Virus record (IMG/VR): IMGVR_UViG_3300048548_000657 | Span: 1-39,313 of that record | Length of the DNA: 39,313 bases | Strand: one strand, 5' to 3' | Source: a virus | Part shown: piece by piece, positions 12,663 through 19,220 of the stretch | Numbering within the stretch: position 1 is the first letter of the stretch | Layout: every line of letters starts with the position of its first letter | Made by a program: the position numbers and the translations under genes | Notes under the pieces: model-generated | What the model was told of the DNA's origin: nothing | The model's database searches: none | What the model saw: only the letters and a program-made list of their open reading frames with translations

Positions 12663-12734
12663 AAAGCAACACAAAAAGGCTTAATTCTTCAACTTTTGTT
12701 TTTTGTGTTGCTTTATCACACTTTGTGTCGCTTT
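12663..12734. promoter_or_regulatory. Operator cluster: inverted and direct TTTGTGTYGCTTT sites
   Basis: A perfect 15-bp inverted repeat, AAAGCAACACAAAAA (12663-12677) and TTTTTGTGTTGCTTT (12700-12714), is followed by a direct copy, TTTGTGTCGCTTT (12722-12734), starting exactly 20 bp after the previous core. It lies in the divergent region between the excisionase-like gene and the ribbon-helix-helix pair. The same motif occurs twice more beside the integrase start at 14269-14291. Confidence 0.7.
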
Positions 12735-12748
12735 ATGTATTATGAATA

Positions 12749-12777
12749 TTGATACTTTCTTTATTTATACAAATAAT
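12749..12777 (+). promoter_or_regulatory. Plus-strand promoter for the ribbon-helix-helix pair
   Basis: TTGATA (12749-12754), a 17-bp spacer and AATAAT (12772-12777) form a plausible sigma-70-type promoter, 16 nt before ATG 12794. The transcript would be nearly leaderless, and no Shine-Dalgarno is visible. The TTTGTGTYGCTTT sites lie directly upstream. Confidence 0.55.
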
Positions 12778-12793
12778 TTTTTTGCCCTAATTT

Positions 12794-13012
12794 ATGAATA
12801 ACAGAATAAATCTGCTCTTTGATGAGGATACCCTTCAAGGAGTTAAAAAAGTTCAAGCATTCATGCGTGAACGAAAAACTACCACAACAATAAGGTGGCT
12901 CATTGAATCATCACTTATCTACATAGAAGAGGGTGAGGTTTCACCAATACTGAAACTGCTACACGAGAACAAAACACAAGTTAATGCCCAATGGACGGAC
13001 ATTTGTCACTAA
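12794..13012 (+). CDS. Ribbon-helix-helix DNA-binding protein 1
   Basis: 72 residues. The pattern of the Arc/CopG fold is present: an N-terminal strand RINLLFDED (4-12), helix A LQGVKKVQAFMRERK and helix B TTTTIRWLIESSLIYIEEG. The last 20 residues are an acidic or neutral tail. It is the first of two tandem plus-strand genes and the only convincing transcription against the genome's direction, as expected of a lysogenic repressor region. Such proteins bind short palindromes as dimers of dimers, so the dyad promoters or the TTTGTGTYGCTTT sites are candidate targets. Arc/Mnt-type antirepressor control is an alternative. Confidence 0.75.
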   Translation: MNNRINLLFDEDTLQGVKKVQAFMRERKTTTTIRWLIESSLIYIEEGEVSPILKLLHENKTQVNAQWTDICH

Positions 13013-13196
13013 ATCAATAAGCATGTGTCCCGAGCTTGTTGAAAAAGCTAAGATTCGTGCGGATGAATTACAGATGAACTTTAGCGAATATCTATGTCGA
13101 TGCGTAGAAAGTGATGTGCAAAGACGAGGACAGCCGTTTGTAGTTATGCCTGTTGCGGTAGAATCTCGAAATACTCGACAGAAGCACCGAAGCTAG
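12984..13196 (+). CDS. Ribbon-helix-helix DNA-binding protein 2
   Basis: 70 residues. A basic strand RTFVTKSISM (5-14) precedes helix A PELVEKAKIRADELQM and helix B NFSEYLCRCVESDVQRRG, again a ribbon-helix-helix. It overlaps the end of the first one by 29 nt in another frame, so they are probably cotranslated. Its last 53 nt overlap the 3' end of the integrase gene tail to tail, and those codons are its basic, Arg-rich end (SRNTRQKHRS). The two ribbon-helix-helix proteins differ in sequence and could form separate dimers or a heterodimer. The role is probably in the lysogeny switch or excision control. Confidence 0.7.
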   Translation: MPNGRTFVTKSISMCPELVEKAKIRADELQMNFSEYLCRCVESDVQRRGQPFVVMPVAVESRNTRQKHRS

Positions 13197-14226
13197 ACAC
13201 GCCTCTGTAACGATCAAAGAGCATTCTAGTGCTCCCTCTATGCATCATTAAGATGCTAGTAGTATTGATGTTTTTAAATTTTCCTAGATGATATGTAGCA
13301 AAGCCATGTCGTAAGCCATTATGCGGGCAATGTATATTATGCTCTTTCATTACTTGCCCTGTTTCTCTGCTATGCTTTTCTTTAATTGGTAAGTCTTTAT
13401 ATTTCTCTAACCACGCCCACAAGTTGCTAGGATAATCTTCTAAGAATGCTTGCACTCGTTTTCCGCCACCTGTGAATCGTATGCCTTTTTCCTCAAAATT
13501 TATTTGCGACCATTTAAAAGATTCTGCGTGTGCAGTTCTTAATCCCGCAAAAGCTCTAAGTGCATTAATTGGCACTAAATGTGGATATGATTGCTCTAGC
13601 ACAGCAAAAAGTTTTTTTGCTTCTGCAACATCTATTATTTCTATCTCTTTTCCTTCGTCATCTTCATCGAACATCGGGCAGTTTTGTGCCTCATTTGTCA
13701 CCGCATATTTAGCAAAAATACAATAATTAAAAAAAGTTACGAAAGCTCTGCGTAGATTGTTTTTATAAACTAAAGAATAATCTATTTCGTCTAGTATTTT
13801 ATATATGTTTCGTGCCTTGATTTGATTTATATATACATCACCAAAGCCGTGCAGAAACTTGTTTAAATAAATCTTTAGATTTGTCATGTGTTCCTTGCTA
13901 CACTTCTTTTGCCCTAGATACTCTTTTATTGCTTGCTCAAGCTTTATGCTTTCTTGTGCTTGCTCGCTTGCGTTATAGCATCGCACAGCATCTTCTAGCG
14001 TTGCACCTTGTAAGCTTTCTTCTAGCCGTTTATATCGTGCATATTCTTGCAGGTCAAACTCCGTGGTCTGTCCGTATAGTCTAAAGCTTTCTTTTTGCGT
14101 GTTAAAGCAAGCCGTAGCTTCGCTTTTTGTATTAAAGAATTTTCTTCTTCTAGCTCTATTTCCGTCAATGATTACAGAATAATCGGCTACCCACTTATTT
14201 TTTTGCTTATCATAGTTTACTGCCAT
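13144..14226 (-). CDS. int: Tyrosine recombinase integrase
   Basis: 360 residues. The catalytic set can be placed: Arg230 in AGLRTAHAES, His302-x-x-x-Arg306-His307 in PHNGLRHGFATYHL, His329 in MMHRGS, and nucleophile Tyr340 in FDRYRGV. Residues about 95-190 form the core-binding domain. The N-terminal VNYDKQKNKWVADYSVIIDG is an arm-binding-like beta sheet region. It would integrate the circular phage at a tRNA-Gly gene, as the 3' half of that gene lies about 125 bp upstream. TTTGTGTYGCTTT sites lie between the start and attP. Its end overlaps a plus-strand regulator gene, so transcription of one may interfere with the other. Confidence 0.93.
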   Translation of the reverse strand: MAVNYDKQKNKWVADYSVIIDGNRARRRKFFNTKSEATACFNTQKESFRLYGQTTEFDLQEYARYKRLEESLQGATLEDAVRCYNASEQAQESIKLEQAIKEYLGQKKCSKEHMTNLKIYLNKFLHGFGDVYINQIKARNIYKILDEIDYSLVYKNNLRRAFVTFFNYCIFAKYAVTNEAQNCPMFDEDDEGKEIEIIDVAEAKKLFAVLEQSYPHLVPINALRAFAGLRTAHAESFKWSQINFEEKGIRFTGGGKRVQAFLEDYPSNLWAWLEKYKDLPIKEKHSRETGQVMKEHNIHCPHNGLRHGFATYHLGKFKNINTTSILMMHRGSTRMLFDRYRGVSSFGASVEYFEILPQQA

Positions 14227-14250
14227 GGTGTCACTTTAGTGACAACTTTC
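14226..14250. repeat. Direct repeat with dyad, integrase-side copy
   Basis: A 25-bp element TGGTGTCACTTTAGTGACAA plus CTTTC, containing the dyad TGTCAC-TTTA-GTGACA. It recurs at 14434-14458 with two differences in the same orientation. The copies bracket the attP region. This one abuts and includes the first base of the integrase start codon. Confidence 0.7.
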
Positions 14251-14268
14251 ATGTATTCTTGCAATAAT

Positions 14269-14291
14269 TTTGTGTCGCTTTGCGTTGCTTT
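14269..14291. promoter_or_regulatory. Two overlapping TTTGTGTYGCTTT sites, 10 bp apart
   Basis: TTTGTGTCGCTTT at 14269-14281 and TTTGCGTTGCTTT at 14279-14291 start exactly one helical turn apart. They lie between the integrase start and attP. They match the cluster at 12663-12734, so one protein may bind both loci; integrase arm sites are an alternative for this pair. Confidence 0.6.
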
Positions 14292-14350
14292 GTAATTCTT
14301 GTGAATCTAACGCTTGCCTTTATTTTATCATAGTTTCAGCGTTTTATAAA

Positions 14351-14395
14351 TGGTGCGGGCACTCGGGATCGAACCGAGGACACCAGCTTGGAAGA
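14351..14395 (-). other. attP: Phage attachment site attP carrying the 3' half of tRNA-Gly(TCC)
   Basis: On the minus strand the sequence runs from an anticodon loop CTTCCAA through GCTGGTGTC, a T-arm CTCGG-TTCGATC-CCGAG and the acceptor TGCCCGC to ACCA. The matching 5' acceptor, D-arm and proper 5' anticodon stem are absent; the upstream DNA is AT-rich instead. This is the exact remnant expected where a phage keeps the 3' half of a target tRNA gene so that the gene is restored on integration. The crossover core is probably within this 45 bp. Confidence 0.85.
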
Positions 14396-14425
14396 CTAGC
14401 AATTGCCCTTTATTTTAAAAGGTTT

Positions 14426-15505
14426 CTAGCTTTTGGTGTCACTTTGGTGACATCTTTCCCCTGCTTCAAAAGTATATAGCGGTGTGTGTTTTTGTCTTAA
14501 ATGCCCTTGGCAAACTCCTTCGGGTTCGTGATATGCATTAACTACAACGAAATTATCCCATAATTGTTCGTCGCCCTCTCCGCGTTTCCTAATTACATGG
14601 TCACAAATCGCATGAGTTGTAACACACATATTTAGTCCGCTTGGCTTCCATCTATTCCAACCTAAGTACAGGTCTTGAGTTCCTTTGCCTTCGTAGCCAT
14701 CAAAGTGTGCCATCGCTAAAGCTTTTTCACTTAATAGCGTGCAACCCATTCCTACCCAATCTGTGGGCACAATTGCACCCTTACCAATTGCGGGATATGC
14801 ATAGTCCATCCATCCGCGTTGTCGCCACTCTTTACCATTCAATTCATAGACATTACCTTTAGGCGGAAATTGCTTAATTTGTTCATCTAAATCTCGTATT
14901 TCTTCTATTAACTCTTGTGCTTTGTTTTTTTCTGTTTCTTGTGAGATTTTTTTCTGTAAATCTTTGTGCTTTTTTAACACTTCTTTAGGCACTTCTCTTT
15001 CGCTTAGTTTAATATCTTCTTCTATCTGTCGATTATATGTGCCTCGCCCACCCAAAAAGGGACCTCCTCCTTGACTTGGGTATGTACACATTGCGACATC
15101 GTAATAACCATTGTCAAAGTTTAGCACATCCATTGAAACACTTAAGGCATTGTAAGGCACTAGGACATCGCTTTCAATACTCCAAAAGTGGCTAGAGCGT
15201 ATTCTTCTTGCTTCGCTGAGTGCTTCACTTTGCATTTGTGCGATAAGTAGCTGTGCATCTTCTTTGTAGTTACGAAGCTTGTCGTCATGTACGGGTAGCG
15301 GTATCAACTCAAAGTCCCATCCGCTTGGCAACTGCTCGGCTATGTATTTTTGTGAAGCAAGTTTGATCTCCTCCGATTCATCGCCAATGAACAAAACCTT
15401 CCCACCTATTTCAGCGGAGTAAGCGAGTGAAGAAGCTAAACGCCTACCAAAGTTCGGCAGGGCGTATGTGTATCGTTTAGTGGCATAGGTAGATATAGTA
15501 ATCAT
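14426..15505 (-). CDS. GT-A-type glycosyltransferase, possible conversion gene
   Basis: 359 residues. The N-terminal half reads like a GT-A fold: ITISTYATKRYTYALPNF at the start, GGKVLFIGDE, then RIRSSHFWSIESDVLVPYNA (101-120), where ESD stands at the DxD metal and sugar-nucleotide position. A charged helical insert (about 165-215) precedes a second half with DWVGMGCTLLS and THAICDHVIRKRG, a late acceptor and metal-binding region. It follows the tail genes and ends next to attP, the usual place for genes that alter the lysogen surface. Modifying a tail fibre or host glycan are both possible. Its last codons include the second TGGTGTCAC repeat. Confidence 0.65.
   Translation of the reverse strand: MITISTYATKRYTYALPNFGRRLASSLAYSAEIGGKVLFIGDESEEIKLASQKYIAEQLPSGWDFELIPLPVHDDKLRNYKEDAQLLIAQMQSEALSEARRIRSSHFWSIESDVLVPYNALSVSMDVLNFDNGYYDVAMCTYPSQGGGPFLGGRGTYNRQIEEDIKLSEREVPKEVLKKHKDLQKKISQETEKNKAQELIEEIRDLDEQIKQFPPKGNVYELNGKEWRQRGWMDYAYPAIGKGAIVPTDWVGMGCTLLSEKALAMAHFDGYEGKGTQDLYLGWNRWKPSGLNMCVTTHAICDHVIRKRGEGDEQLWDNFVVVNAYHEPEGVCQGHLRQKHTPLYTFEAGERCHQSDTKS
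14434..14458. repeat. Direct repeat with dyad, glycosyltransferase-side copy
   Basis: TGGTGTCACTTTGGTGACAT plus CTTTC, matching 14226-14250 at 23 of 25 bases. It lies in the last codons of the glycosyltransferase gene (HQSDTKS). It retains the TGTCAC...GTGACA dyad. Confidence 0.7.
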
Positions 15506-17877
15506 AGTTTAAAATGTTCATATTCGTCAGGAGTCATAGTCTTTCCTGAGTTTAATTCTTGCTTCAATGCACCGACATTTATCACAGCATCAGTTTGAAT
15601 CATGCTTACCTGTGTGCCTATCAACTCATGTACCCCACCTTTATAAGTTGTTTCATATGTGCCTCCACCGCATTTATTGCTAAATGTCGTTACTTGCCCG
15701 ACAACGGGTAAGCCTCTGTGTTCAACAAGTAAGTAATAACTTCTAGGTTCCCCGTTTTGCAAAACCCCACCAACCTTCATGACTCCGTTTTTATGTATAC
15801 CTTCACTTCTCATAAATGTGTGTGTATGACAATTTCCCTGCTCAGGGTCATAGTTTTCACTTGTGTATGTCTCCATATCTTCGCGAATAATTTTGTAGCC
15901 ACTTTCTATTGTTTCTAAATAAACTGATCCCCAAGATGTAGCTGTATATTCTCTTTGACTAAAATAAGCCAAGGTCATGGCTGTGTGAAAGTGCTTCAGT
16001 TTTTCAACACTAGAATCCTCTAAGACTGTATTTTCGTTTGCAGTCGTAAATGATGGTCTTGTATTGCCAACATCAATTTGCGTTGTTCTGTATGTTTCGT
16101 CATTTGCCCGCGTTATTGTAACAGGAATTGAAAAAGCCTTTACCCGTTGAAGTGCAGAATTAGCTGTAGCACTCATGTTACCTAGAATTGTCGTAGTAAA
16201 TTCTGCGTTTAATTTTGCGAACATCATGCCACCTGTGCCTACTGCGTAAATATCCTGATACGCAGGGTAAGCCATTGTGTAAAATTCATAAAGTTGGCAT
16301 CTTGCCTGTCCTTCTAATAATCTAGCACTATCATAAGGATTAGTGTACAGAGATTGACCAAAGTCTCCGTAACCATTATCAGGCTGACGATCTATCATTG
16401 TCACATTGTAAATATCGACATCTATCGTTTGAGATTTGTATCCGTGATCTGCTCGGCAGTTGTCCCAATTTAAATTAGTTTTCTCTATAACCGCAGTTAT
16501 AGTTTTTTGTATTTTAGATATATAATCTACTTCGCTTACATGTACATTGTCCCATATTGTAGTTAAAACTCTTGTGTTATCTTCAGCATATTCCCAATTC
16601 CCGTAATCGTCTTTGGTAACATTAATAAATTCCTGTGCAAACCCTCTCCAAGCAATTGTATCCGTACTATGAGAGACATGGTAATTCCACCAATCAATGC
16701 CTGAGTAGCTTGCCGTATTCCTTCGTCCGTCTGTATCAGTATTAAACTTTGTAGATTCTAATTGTCCGTCTACAAGTTTAGGAAAGCTTTCTGTCTTTTG
16801 CTCTAAGCCTGAAATTGTAAGAGAGAAAGTCAGCCCATCAGCATAGTAAGCCCGTACAGTCCCGTGTGTTGTAGATACTATTTGCCGTAATACTGTAGTT
16901 TCTGTCTCAGCCCAAAACGGATACTCTTCAGACACGAAAGTTGGATGAATTTTGGTGTAAGCTTGAGTAACAAAACTTTCACTTTCATTCTCAATGCGAG
17001 TCTCAGTCTGTTTAACCTCTCCGCCTAAAAATTCATGTTTATTTAAAAAAGGTGTGGCTGTAGTGGAATCCCAACAATGTTTTATGGGAGGAGAATTAGG
17101 CGGAATAGGTGTGGCGTAAATAGCTTGTTTCAATGGCATCATAGCCCCGTCGTTCAAGCCGTCCTTTACTCTGACCAATACTATTCCTTTTTGATCTGTG
17201 TTGTAATAGTTCATGCAGTACCTAAAGCACTCTGTTATTAGCCCAAAGCTTGTTGCACTAGGTACTTGATTTAAAGTTTCTGTAAGCAAGGTAGTTACGG
17301 GAGGACACCTTGTGTGGGTTATTGGATTACCTTCGTCAATTGTTGTTGTTGTTCCCTCAGTAATTAATCTTTCACAGGTATAAGTAGAATATGTATCCCA
17401 CCCGTCTACGGTAGTTGTTCCAGTTGTTGTTATAAAATCAGGATAGGCTTTATCTACCATTGTAGACTGAAGCAGAGTGTATTTGCGTCCTGCGTTTGGC
17501 GTATATGTCCTTTGTGTTGAGGTAATATCGAAAGTGTCTGTTGTGTAAACCGTCTTCTTGGTCTCATGCGTCTGCACATTCATATAATACACATAGGTTT
17601 CTGTATTTGGATATGTGCCACTAGTTCTCTCTACCGTCTTATTGCATAGCCCTGATTGCCAAGTTACCGCGGTTTGCCTATCAATCTGACTAGTCATTTG
17701 AAAGGTTGTAGCTCCGCACCTATTGTAATTTACTCTATTAGTGCTGTAATATGTATGCTCCACACCCTCGTATTCGTCTGCGTCGCCCAAACGCTTGTTA
17801 ATTTTTGTAATCGCAGAGGACGAGACACTAACATCCCCGCACGGACAACCTTTAGCCTCTACCCATGTTTCACTCAT
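15502..17877 (-). CDS. Large tail-tip or fibre-like structural protein
   Basis: 791 residues, very rich in Thr, Tyr, Ser and Asn, with repeated TTTT-type strands (for example TTTVDGWDTYSTYTCERLIT) and many scattered Cys. The near-absence of long helices, except around GNMSATANSALQRVKAFSIP, suggests a mostly beta protein. It follows the tape measure and two smaller tail genes, in the place of tail-tip, hub or central fibre proteins. It overlaps the glycosyltransferase start by 4 bp, raising the possibility that its Thr/Ser-rich surface is the sugar acceptor. No domain was recognised. Sequence alone cannot say whether it binds the receptor. Confidence 0.65.
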   Translation of the reverse strand: MSETWVEAKGCPCGDVSVSSSAITKINKRLGDADEYEGVEHTYYSTNRVNYNRCGATTFQMTSQIDRQTAVTWQSGLCNKTVERTSGTYPNTETYVYYMNVQTHETKKTVYTTDTFDITSTQRTYTPNAGRKYTLLQSTMVDKAYPDFITTTGTTTVDGWDTYSTYTCERLITEGTTTTIDEGNPITHTRCPPVTTLLTETLNQVPSATSFGLITECFRYCMNYYNTDQKGIVLVRVKDGLNDGAMMPLKQAIYATPIPPNSPPIKHCWDSTTATPFLNKHEFLGGEVKQTETRIENESESFVTQAYTKIHPTFVSEEYPFWAETETTVLRQIVSTTHGTVRAYYADGLTFSLTISGLEQKTESFPKLVDGQLESTKFNTDTDGRRNTASYSGIDWWNYHVSHSTDTIAWRGFAQEFINVTKDDYGNWEYAEDNTRVLTTIWDNVHVSEVDYISKIQKTITAVIEKTNLNWDNCRADHGYKSQTIDVDIYNVTMIDRQPDNGYGDFGQSLYTNPYDSARLLEGQARCQLYEFYTMAYPAYQDIYAVGTGGMMFAKLNAEFTTTILGNMSATANSALQRVKAFSIPVTITRANDETYRTTQIDVGNTRPSFTTANENTVLEDSSVEKLKHFHTAMTLAYFSQREYTATSWGSVYLETIESGYKIIREDMETYTSENYDPEQGNCHTHTFMRSEGIHKNGVMKVGGVLQNGEPRSYYLLVEHRGLPVVGQVTTFSNKCGGGTYETTYKGGVHELIGTQVSMIQTDAVINVGALKQELNSGKTMTPDEYEHFKL

Positions 17878-18495
17878 TCAGCTTACTATCCATGTCCAAC
17901 AATTGTCCCCGATCATTTGTGCATGTAAGCCTACGCTTCCACAAGCAATAGCTCGATGGATATGATGTGCCCCGTATGTGGTCACCCCCTGATCATCTTC
18001 GGATTCATTTATTAATAAAGCACCAATTAAAATAGTAAACTCTGCGGGTGGATTGTTTTGCTCTACTTTTATGCATCCTTCAACTTCATCCGCTAACTCT
18101 AGCTCAACGGTAGAAATATTTTTTTCATCTGCTGTTATTCTCGCTTGTAAAAATTTACTTTCTTCAACACCTATTTCTCCTACATCTTCCCAATTCGCAG
18201 GAGCAAATCCACCAATTGTACCAAGACGAACGCTTATGTCATACGCTTGTATGTCATCCCCTGCGGTAGTTGGCTCCTGTGCAGTTCGTAAAATGTCTAA
18301 AGGGCATTTTTCAGCAGTAACAGCAGGTCCCGAATCGCCCGCAGGGTCTGCGTTAATTATTAGACCACTTCCCATTTTTGTAATCCTTATGTTTTCGCCA
18401 CCCGTAATATTTAACGGCTTTCTCTCCATCGCGACAATACGCTTCTCCAAGCTATTCAAAACACCACTTAATCCCTGTATGTTGCTCCTTATCAT
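17878..18495 (-). CDS. Tail-associated protein
   Basis: 205 residues from ATG 18495, which overlaps the upstream stop as TAATG; a frame extension to 18525 would add ten residues inside the upstream gene. The N-terminus is a coiled coil (IQGLSGVLNSLEKRIVAMER), followed by a glycine-containing beta region (NITGGENIRITKMGSGLII) and further beta strands. A short trimerising helix ahead of a beta domain is usual in small tail-tip or fibre proteins. Its place after the tape measure supports a tail role. No family was recognised. Confidence 0.65.
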   Translation of the reverse strand: MIRSNIQGLSGVLNSLEKRIVAMERKPLNITGGENIRITKMGSGLIINADPAGDSGPAVTAEKCPLDILRTAQEPTTAGDDIQAYDISVRLGTIGGFAPANWEDVGEIGVEESKFLQARITADEKNISTVELELADEVEGCIKVEQNNPPAEFTILIGALLINESEDDQGVTTYGAHHIHRAIACGSVGLHAQMIGDNCWTWIVS

Positions 18496-19220
18496 TAAGC
18501 TGATGTGTAAATCATTGTGTTCCAACCCTTCTCACCCGACAAACGATAAATCGCTGTTGACTTTATTGCTCCGCCTATTACCTCCTGCGTGCTCCCCATC
18601 AGCAACCAATTACGATCCCCAATACTAAGCTGTACATCTGGATCTTTAATGTCTGCAATGTCATAAATGTCGTCCGTTATCCAAGTCGGTTGATCCATTC
18701 TGTCGTTAGTTTCCACCGTAATCTTTTCAAGCTCTAGGCTTGGGCTTAAATACCCTGTGACACCTCCAAGGTCATTTTCAGCATTTGCAGGAAAGTAATC
18801 AAATTCACTATCCTCTTCATCGCCTTTAAATTTTGCACCATTTTTTTTATCTGCTCCGTTACCCGCAATTTTTCCGTTGTATCCATCAGGCTCGTCATCA
18901 AAAGCGGGATGTGTTTGTATTGGCTCCTGTGTACCTTGTGCGGACAATCTGTATGATTCCTGCCTTTCAATTGCTCCCTTAAAAGTTTTCGTAATCGTCT
19001 TAATCGCATCTGAGTCGTCAATTGAAACATCCGTGCAAAGCAATTGATTGTAGTCAGGGCTATTTGCACCAATTACCATAAAATCTTGCGACCTGTATGC
19101 GTTACCGCTCGTAAACTCTCCACTCAAAGTGGTTGTGATTGTTTGAGTTACTATTCCAAATTCATCCACCGTAATGGACTTAGATGTAGTAACTCCGTTA
19201 GTTATCCCCTTTTTTATCAT
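18495..19220 (-). CDS. Tail protein downstream of the tape measure
   Basis: 241 residues, beta-rich at both ends, with an acidic linker (KGDEEDSEFDYFPANAEND) in the middle. The start is coupled to the tape measure stop by an ATGA overlap. The position is that of the distal tail or minor tail protein in siphophages. No family was recognised, so the role rests on gene order. Confidence 0.65.
   Translation of the reverse strand: MIKKGITNGVTTSKSITVDEFGIVTQTITTTLSGEFTSGNAYRSQDFMVIGANSPDYNQLLCTDVSIDDSDAIKTITKTFKGAIERQESYRLSAQGTQEPIQTHPAFDDEPDGYNGKIAGNGADKKNGAKFKGDEEDSEFDYFPANAENDLGGVTGYLSPSLELEKITVETNDRMDQPTWITDDIYDIADIKDPDVQLSIGDRNWLLMGSTQEVIGGAIKSTAIYRLSGEKGWNTMIYTSA

Noticed and set aside
12794-13196. 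Toxin-antitoxin pair
   Set aside because: Both products look like ribbon-helix-helix DNA binders, and neither resembles a toxin such as RelE, ParE, MazF or PIN.
14340-14420. A complete tRNA-Gly gene
   Set aside because: The 5' acceptor strand and D-arm are absent; only the 3' half is present, so it was called attP.
18746-19072. A 108-residue minus-strand frame inside the tail gene at 18495-19220
   Set aside because: It is a shadow frame in a continuous tail gene and has no independent start context.
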